From CAYYNP01 sp964472545 (lineage in GTDB: Bacteria > Planctomycetota > Planctomycetia > Pirellulales > Thermoguttaceae), in the NCBI GenBank assembly GCA_964472545.1, contig CAYYNP010000013.1, positions 1 through 64,000 on the forward strand: 64,000 bases of DNA, read 5' to 3'. Made by a program: the position numbers and the translations under genes. Under the pieces are notes generated by a model that saw only the letters and a program-made list of their open reading frames with translations, searched no databases and was not told the DNA's origin. Shown here piece by piece: positions 63,101 to 64,000 of the stretch (the stretch's first letter is position 1; every line of letters begins with the position of its first letter).

Positions 63101-64000
63101 CCGTCCGCGTCGAGCAGCCGGATCGTTGCCGGGTCTTCGTACGTCTCGCCCACGTCGGCCGGTTTTTGCGTGATCGTGCCTTCCAGGTGCAGCGGGCGTT
63201 CGGGATACATCAGCGTTCCGTCGACGTCGATCTCGACGAAGACGTCGAAGAAGCTGTCGGCCGTGTACGGCGCGCCGGTGGCGATCCTAAACGGGGCCAG
63301 GTCCAGCGTGCCCGGCGTGTCGTTGAGGGTTTCCTCGATTTCGCCCAGCGAGAGGTTGTCTTGAACCAACCGCACCGCCACGTTGCCGAGCACGGGGCTG
63401 CTTCCGGTCAATTCCATTTGGACCATCTCCGTGGGAACCTGATCCAGCCCGTCGCTGTCCGAATCGCCGGTTTGGCCTTGATTGCCGACGATCACTTCCC
63501 ACGTCGAAGGCCCAGCCATCCGAAGCGTCTCGGCCGCGCCGGTGGCCAGCCTCACGTCGACCAGAATCTCGGACGACTCGAACACATCGACCTCCAGCCC
63601 GGGGATGACCCGCACGACGTAGTCTTCCACCTCACCGTCGCGCGCCGGCCCGTCGAACGACAGGCCGTCCTGCGTGCTCACGCGGAATCGGGCGTACGTC
63701 GGCCCCGGCTTGGCCCAGTCGGGGACGGCAAACGGCCAGTCGACGGTGATTGATGGGATCAAGTCGTCCTGGAAGATCTGTTCGCCCGGCGTGGTCCAGG
63801 CGCCGTCGCCGTCGAAGTCGATCCATGCACTGAGCAAGCCGTCGGCCGGTGACGAACTCATATCGATCGTCGCCCGGCCGGTCGTGCCGGGGATCAGCCG
63901 CGTGGTAAACGTTACGCCGTCTTCGTCGGGCATGCCGTTGAAGTCGTCGCCGAGGGCCGCCGGGTCGGGCTGGCCGTCGGGGTCGGGATCGATCATCGAC
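45103..64000 (-). CDS. Giant secreted GEVED-repeat mosaic protein with caspase-like peptidase and dockerin (N-terminus outside window)
   Basis: An uninterrupted frame of more than 6,290 codons, still open at the right edge, so the true start lies beyond 64000. In N-to-C order: a partial GEVED unit (63600-64000); a 'FESS' region with one SFFDVF motif; six GEVED units (63036-60000); a PPC-like domain (~59985-59640); a clan CD peptidase-like domain (~59625-58885) with His in WSFDHGG (codon 59305-59307) and Cys in FTQCYAGG (59164-59166); and cadherin/Ig-like repeats (~58530-57963). Next come a DUF7901-like domain (57962-57410), an SFFDVF block, seven GEVED units (56745-53161), a second DUF7901-like domain (52720-52190) and another SFFDVF block (52010-50590). 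The C-terminal part has GEVED units 15 and 16, a third DUF7901-like region (~48890-48235), two Calx-beta domains (~48230-47510), GEVED 17, cadherin-like repeats flanking a cohesin-like domain, and a dockerin-like pair (VNATDQIDARNN and VNATDQIIARNN). It is predicted to be a cell-surface or extracellular adhesin or scaffold; Asp-rich repeats suggest calcium binding. Confidence 0.93.
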   Translation of the reverse strand, partial: SMIDPDPDGQPDPAALGDDFNGMPDEDGVTFTTRLIPGTTGRATIDMSSSPADGLLSAWIDFDGDGAWTTPGEQIFQDDLIPSITVDWPFAVPDWAKPGPTYARFRVSTQDGLSFDGPARDGEVEDYVVRVIPGLEVDVFESSEILVDVRLATGAAETLRMAGPSTWEVIVGNQGQTGDSDSDGLDQVPTEMVQMELTGSSPVLGNVAVRLVQDNLSLGEIEETLNDTPGTLDLAPFRIATGAPYTADSFFDVFVEIDVDGTLMYPERPLHLEGTITQKPADVGETYEDPATIRLLDADGNFTGHVIERTIYIPQPEEVDELDFGDAPESQLVVGYPTLLSSDGARHAQGGPWLGGSDDQPDLEPDGQPTGDATGDDANGNDDEDGVQFPTLYTGRSVDVTYEVSGASSLAYVAGWIDFNRDDQWELSERVVTGWRVDGTYTLSVNVPADAVPGDSYARFRISTQGIASPTGLADDGEVEDHLVRIVQPPMDFGDAPEPDQGVGYPTLLGSDGARHVLLGGPWFGDDEDKPDGEPDGQPDAAAMGDDANGNDDEDGVQFPTLYTGRSVDVTYEVSGASSLAYVAGWIDFNRDDQWELSERVVTGWRVDGTYTLSVNVPADAVPGDSYARFRISTQGIASPTGLADDGEVEDYLVEIMTPPMDFGDAPELDQGVGYPTTLAADGARHVLLGGPWLGDAEDRPDAEPNGQPNNTATGDDVKDQDDENGVQIPTLYTGRTVDVTYEVSGPNGGAYVYGWIDFNGDRQWDASERVVNGFHVNGTRTTSVSVPADAVPGDSYARFRISTQGIATPIGLADDGEVEDYLVKIQVPPMDFGDAPELDQGVGYPTTLAADGARHVLLGGPWLGDAEDRPDAEPNGQPNNTATGDDVKDQDDENGVQIPTLYTGRTVDVTYEVSGPNGGAYVYGWIDFNGDRQWDASERVVNGFHVNGTRTTSVSVPADAVPGDSYARFRISTQGIATPIGLADDGEVEDYLVKIQVPPMDFGDAPVMDEGAGYATLAADDGARHVLLGGPWLGDDNDQPDADPNGQPNATATGDDADGNDDEDGVVISPLVPGESADVTLTVSGPGAGAYVYGWIDFNGNRKWETSERVVSQFYVNGTHTRNISVPTDAVLGESFARFRISTQGVSIPTGPADDGEVEDHLVQIGEAVEELDFGDAPEHLVVVGYPTTLALDGARHAPGGPWLGGDDDQPDLETDGQPEAAAKGDDGDGNDDEDGVQIPTLVAGRPGTIMVEVSGGGGYVDAWIDFDRDVNWQPSEQIHGSFLPNGIHPISFNVPADATLEGTFARVRISSAGGLLPTGAADDGEVEDHPVAIRPNITIDHFEPNDTLSTAIGLGYFNQTRTGLGLHQPGEEDWFEWNALSDGTLTVNAGFSHAAGNLEMELYDADGNLLGSSNSITDLERIVLPTIGGESYYVRMYGHDMAVNPDYNLEFLLPDDSENYAVIFAGGIRTAKNYTRYYDNVKELYETLTDVHDVPDNNIYVLYADGTDAAADLTTSGGTINSDMSYATHVLSGTGPNLETTLTTTVANRIDANDHFFFWSFDHGGGSYGMSGTTGEEVLSGWGDSITDEDLADWLDDVDAGHHTFVFTQCYAGGMLDNLLPLAATQHGSAATNHYENSWGDGFAAAYIEGLKNHDNSHDVYRYAYTHDGYADDGEGPGGTAADSREHPWEATTTNFPIFYDDDNGLPQIERFREMRIRLPWEEVIIEFDRMVAAGLAWDPDDAMIGFRIESVDYGDLSLDGQPVIPGETTVHPGDRLVWNAPLAGVAEEGENGAGNTVYPFTVRAYDGSTVSDLKVAVPITADEGTADAVDDTATANEGDVNVVIPVLDNDTGEAPLKVDSVGVATHGTVDLVDGVVQYTPSGEVSGIDTFTYYLVDAAGATDSATVTVTINPVNDPPEAYPDDVKVLVDSVDNLIDVLDNDYDADTGLQLLTAAKTSDPSDGTLTLNADSSFVYTPNPGFEGTDSFTYVANDGEDDSAETTVTIHVVPLSIPKWEQPPKLHEGDNVFYGWDEPTVYGSEQIVADDWLCITPDPVTDVHWWGSFVGWEQPDPPEMPEAFHLGIWTDVPADTTVDSFSHPGRLIWEATATDVPWKFVGWDFDPRNPQAPMEATFLFEHLLPQDEWFHQKGEENIYWVSIAAVYADGTEPQYPFGWKTRPRDPNSPAPDDAVRIFRPVDPTLDPTATVVTPSDTFPVPDAEYHSTGPVAFPGTGVEIVSLRMAPSAQGDPAVLPGLGGTARIDSFFDVFVEIGLPSGDASFPAESFFNIFVEVDVDITDITEPGGNTRTFDTEIVSMSLSGDLPQGLVLRLDPSRPSLGGLISEGGGGQFQVDSFFDIFTELSVDGGQTFTPADGSIDTTLVVPRGVYRTGEPIYWPTREESWDMAFVLTTTPQIEDKLDFGDAPELATAAARYPTLLASDGARHRIAGPWLGDDRGRPDADPNGQPEASALGDDNDGNDDEDGVQIPVLLPGQPAQITVEVNEGTDAYATGGVVEAWIDFDGNRQWDAAEQVFAGYLPGGTHNIPVTAPPNSVLGATFARFRISTRGGLDPTGPAADGEVEDYLVEIEPAGEVWDFGDAPTIAGALGYPTTLLADGARHAFGGPWLGDDNDKPDFEPDGQPDPAALGDDNNGNDDENGVQIPTTLYAGRQIDVTFEVNGATNSAYVKGWIDYNRDGQWDASERIVSTFYVNGTHTVTRTVPADAEFGDTFVRFRISSSSVSWPTGPAEDGEVEDHLVTIVPQPMDFGDAPQPDEGVGYPTLLADNGARHVLLGGPWLGGDEDKPDAEANGQPNATATGDNTAGDDDENGVQIPTLYLGRTVDVTYQVSGAANLVYVYGWIDFDRNSHWESSERILGSWVPNGTHTVSVNVPIDAEPGDSYARFRVATARPDLPTGEADDGEVEDYLVHIVPPPMDFGDAPQVDVGAGYPTTSAADGARHVLLGGPWLGNDEDKPDAEPDGQPNATATGDNMADDDDENGVQIPTLYLGRTVEVTYEVSGAASLVYVYGWIDFNRNNQWETAERVVGSWVANGTHTLNVSVPTDAVPGDSFARFRVATVRPTLPTGLAADGEVEDHLVHIEPPPIDFGDAPEPDQGVGYPTLVASDGARHVLLGGPWLGNEEDKPDAEPDGQPNATATGDNMADDDDENGVQIPTLYLGRTVEVTYEVSGAASLVYVYGWIDFNRNNQWETAERVVGSWVANGTHTLNVSVPTDAVPGDSFARFRVATVRPTRPTGLAADGEVEDHLVHIVPPPTDFGDAPELDQGVGYPTLVASDGARHVLLGGPWLGDAEDKPDAELDGQQNPTATGDDTDGNDDENGVVIPTLVPGESADITFEVSGAPNLVWVYGWIDFDGNRQWEPSELVVNRWVADGTYTSPVNVPADAVLGESFARFRIATVRPTLPTGLADDGEVEDYRVRIGEVVEELDFGDAPVLDQGAGYPTLLAADGARHALGGPWLGDDTDKPDADTNGQPEPAALGDDTDGNDDEDGVRIPTLLPGTVQMITVEVNSAATTGGYVDAWIDFNADGDWTDAGEQIFSGLLPSGMQLIPATVPASAKIGDTFARFRINSQGPLISTGPAEDGEVEDHKVTVSRTKWVQPPEQITTSDPRLVDHANRADLIYDASTGNVRLDPSDLSPGQITGFVLKNGPGTFAAPGTASFPSSQLFVTDTAAEISWAPPYTGAIVASHDLGNVLPTGMNGAGLAAYLTASEFYTGFLNPPDPVAWPATGKQDLDLIVINAPTDHSVYYNGWDELSVYGGQQIVADDWLCVTAEPVTDVHWWGSFVGWEEQDPPQMPAGFHIGIWTDVPADDTTDSFSHPGKLIWETKTEDYRFNFVGWDVDPRAANAPKDATYLFEYDVPEDQWFWQEPGEHIYWISIAAVYADGTDVPHPFGWKTRPRDIESPAPDDAVRIFDPVVPKTDRPGPAVTTFPPADSVFRSAEGTTYAEVPIELVSLSLSGSAESPSILPAAGETAFVDSFFDVFTELRAGGPQLGNVVFEPNNESLAELRVSNLGGGTFETEIVSMSLTGDLGGLVVREDPDRASIGQLTVSNIGSSGEDGVSFGTFQIDSFFDVFTELSVDGGQTWVDADQAIRLPMSLQSGAPSLADGRSIVQTDALPIGFGSYSSTDRIDIAAAGVELVDVNMIAVSSEPLPKPPPNETARIDSFFDVFVTTTVDGGETFQVDSFFDVFVELDVTNTTPLTGRAESFDTEIVSMSLSGSDGPLELQVSSSQPSRGQTTIAPIGDSGQFVVDSFFDVFFDVRVDDATVVPASEPVRMSLSVPAPPAGPIPIPYPNIGVSALANGGRYESRSGAEFAGLDGAELLNVRVDVPEISLPAPGENFRVDSFFDVFTELSVDGGGTFQIDSFFDVFVELSVDGGEEGPDGSREVHTEILSMDLSGAPSGVMMRESPSLPSRGSTTLTDLGDGQFSIDSFFDVFTELSVDGGQTWNPSVAPVQMTLSLPPDAFHAGEPIYWPTPAESWDMAFALTTQEVPRVWEFGDAPENDDVTDGYPTLLASDGARHAIVPNSRFFLGNSVDPETDGQPTAAANGDDADGNDDEDGVIFSTLVGGRPATVVVTASKPGMLDAWMDFGADGSWAQAGDQIFASQPLVAGPNTLTVNVPATVAATAAGTYSRFRFSAQGGLGYSGPADNGEVEDYHVQVIGGPEIDHFESSIVRVQFSTQAGTETIDFSGPSTWHVNVGINGEAADVDADGLDEVQAEIVAMNLTGTSPTLGTVAVRLSSTPRSMGEMEEKVNNTPGILDVQPFTSSGTINSFFDVFVDVEVGGQTLHNQLPLELRGMLDHKPSAPGETHQADGPIPLYDPLGNLTDVVLDRVIYVALPRWDFGDAPVVTGAAGYPTRLADGGARHGLGGPWLGDDTDRPDREYDGQPNPMALGDDLTDGNDDEDGVTIPVLVPGQPATITVEVNGGGGALEGWIDFDGDRIWSAGEQIVAASLPAGMHAINVNVPASAIPGQTFARFRISSQANMGPTGPAEDGEVEDHVVHIADLPDNVKWLQLPDVTPAGIDIRVDDMRIVADDFLCTETSLLTDVHFWGSWKHDEKGEIVTIELRIHSDDPVGPDGTDPQNEYSKPDKELWHQEFVTGQFEESLFARLPEAEHFWDPLSGELIRQGDTEIWRYDVLIDPREAFIQEGTQDEPIVYWLDVRVKTDGGEFGWKTRRWPDHFMDDAVWDAGNELPREWKELRYPEGHPYHGLERDSIDMAFALTFDEVQPVPELAIAARDAVKLEGDSGVTPFTFNVTRTGDVSGATSVDFAVAGSGSSPADAGDFSGGTLPGSTVTFGPGETSKVLTVDVQGDLTVEDDEGFTVTLSNASGGAQIVTPAASGEIQNDDTAQWSIDDVSVFEGDSGTTSLVFSLTLSAPVQGAVQVDVATVDGTATAADNDYVALAATLGFVPGATYAPVIVEVVGDVKFEPDETFTVELTNSRMGGVPDPRVTIADGTGLGTILNDDQPPPELDFGDAPVLDQGVGYPTLLADNGARHRIGGPWLGDADDKPDAEPDGQPNATATGDDANGNDDENGVTIPVLVPGQPATITVEVNGGGGALEGWIDFDGNRQWDPAEQIIAASVPAGTQTINVNVPASAVTGTTFARFRISSQANMGPTGPAEDGEVEDHRIVINDADCPAVDDTAATDENASVTIDVLANDGGPNCDPLAVASVTQGIGGGAVINNGTDVTYDPNGSFNALGAGETATDTFTYTINSAAGTDTATVTVTIHGVDVQGPQVVVGTHYLRSNETDQAIEVYVTGGQDVQGLNFYVQVGDGGPQVGGTLGPAITNADILAGTIFGPNNVGQTDGDGPNPDPFPLWEGMTTVTAAGTVAADGLLGTVVVDTTGFFRSDPVSSWDLLLAGTLGGDTDFAGVAIQITNGTIVLNDPPNAADDTAAANEDGPAVSIDVLANDTDPDGDTLRLVSVTQGTQGGVVSVVGNAVSYDPAGQFEDLRQGETATDTFTYAVTDDRGGPTTATVTVTITGENDAEVVGRHVFYNRSAFDGNNAAPNAADDGAVAINKAALMPGGEASFVNYTSYSRGINGIMVDIQDLADGNLGAADFEFHVGNDENPDGWAVAPTPLSVTVRPGDGVDGSDRATIIWADNAIQKQWLQVSVLATANTGLLDSDVFYYGNAIGEGGNSPTDAFVNATDQIDARNNPHFFFNPAPIDDQFDYDRDKNVNATDQIIARNNPAFFFNALKLIDLPDPAGMIEEHAEQADGHDAPFADLAWLSEYDPSDGPVELPEKHDPVADAVDRLLQTYWP
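50590..52010 (-). repeat. Eight SFFDVF motif repeats in the giant protein
   Basis: This segment encodes eight copies of a DSFFDVF core, most followed by (T/V)EL and often SVDGG. Between them lies a paired motif, TEI(V/L)SM(S/D)L(S/T)G. Three more copies lie at about 56880-57230, one near 63240 and one near 49590, making 13 in the visible protein. On the plus strand they appear as recurring GACGTCGAAGAA blocks. Confidence 0.85.
53161..56745 (-). repeat. Seven tandem GEVED units, period about 510 bp
   Basis: Each ~170-residue unit opens with DFGDAP, then GYPTLLA.DGARH, GGPWLGD, PDGQP, GDDxxGNDDE(D/N)GV, a YGWIDFN strand and ARFRI, and closes with GEVEDY/H, the signature that names the GEVED domain. 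Neighbouring units at about 54240-54590 and 54750-55100 are nearly identical in DNA at an offset of exactly 510 bp. Confidence 0.88.
60000..63036 (-). repeat. Six tandem GEVED units, period about 510 bp
   Basis: Same unit structure as the array at 53161-56745. Two pairs in this array are identical or nearly identical over hundreds of bases at a 510-bp offset: 60979-61511 with 61489-62021, and about 62075-62364 with 62585-62874. Confidence 0.88.
60979..62021 (-). repeat. Perfect 510-bp tandem duplication of one GEVED unit
   Basis: By reading the lines side by side, 60979-61511 and 61489-62021 show no difference at all (533 bases compared at 510-bp offset, which includes synonymous sites). The protein units are therefore identical. 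This indicates a very recent duplication or active gene conversion. Confidence 0.85.

Overview
This GC-rich, gene-sparse window almost certainly comes from a Planctomycetota chromosome, most likely Pirellulales-like. The evidence is the gene mix. There are twin-arginine-exported Gfo/Idh/MocA oxidoreductases, Cys-type sulfatases, a SUMF1 protein, ThuA and PmoA/DUF6807 proteins, HzsA-like proteins with c-type haem motifs, GEVED-repeat proteins with a C-terminal dockerin, and many short palindromic intergenic elements. I saw no rRNA, tRNA, CRISPR array or replication origin.

Layout. 1-11819 is a set of mostly exported catabolic genes: a partial HzsA-like protein, a Gfo/Idh/MocA protein, a pectate-lyase-fold protein, a DUF5060-type clan GH-A hydrolase, a SUMF1 lipoprotein facing a sulfatase, and a double-HMA protein followed by a TIM-barrel hydrolase. 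11934-16095 (minus) holds a D-Ala-D-Ala-ligase-like ATP-grasp enzyme coupled through an ATGA overlap to an HExxH metallopeptidase. A third protein there combines an HExxH motif with TPRs, across a gap filled with nested palindromes and an IS3-type transposase remnant. 16482-24368 has a full-length HzsA-like two-haem protein, ThuA, a second Gfo/Idh/MocA protein and a pair of TPM-domain proteins. 24791-35793 has a BNR propeller protein, a CBM9-like protein, a GH123/DUF6067-like protein, an internally deleted endonuclease, a DUF6807 protein and a second sulfatase. Two copies of a 200-bp inverted-repeat element flank the BNR/CBM9 pair.

36084-44888 is a signalling block: a chemoreceptor, a lone receiver protein, two FixJ-type regulators and a 1,333-residue multi-PAS FixL-like kinase whose stop overlaps the start of one regulator. 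45103-64000 is one minus-strand gene, cut by the window edge, encoding more than 6,290 residues of a secreted mosaic protein. It carries 17 GEVED repeats (one partial), three DUF7901-like regions, a caspase/legumain-like peptidase domain, Calx-beta and cadherin-like domains, 13 copies of a short SFFDVF motif and a C-terminal dockerin.

How it fits together. The first half looks like scavenging of sulfated or complex polysaccharides: sulfatases, a pectate-lyase-fold protein, glycosidases, sugar oxidoreductases and sugar-binding proteins, mostly exported. The signalling block and the giant protein suggest environmental sensing and surface interaction. The most promising under-described items are the giant mosaic with its embedded peptidase and SFFDVF repeats, the ATP-grasp/two-zincin cluster, and the several families of palindromic elements. 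Function calls rest on motif and family recognition by eye; no database search was run.
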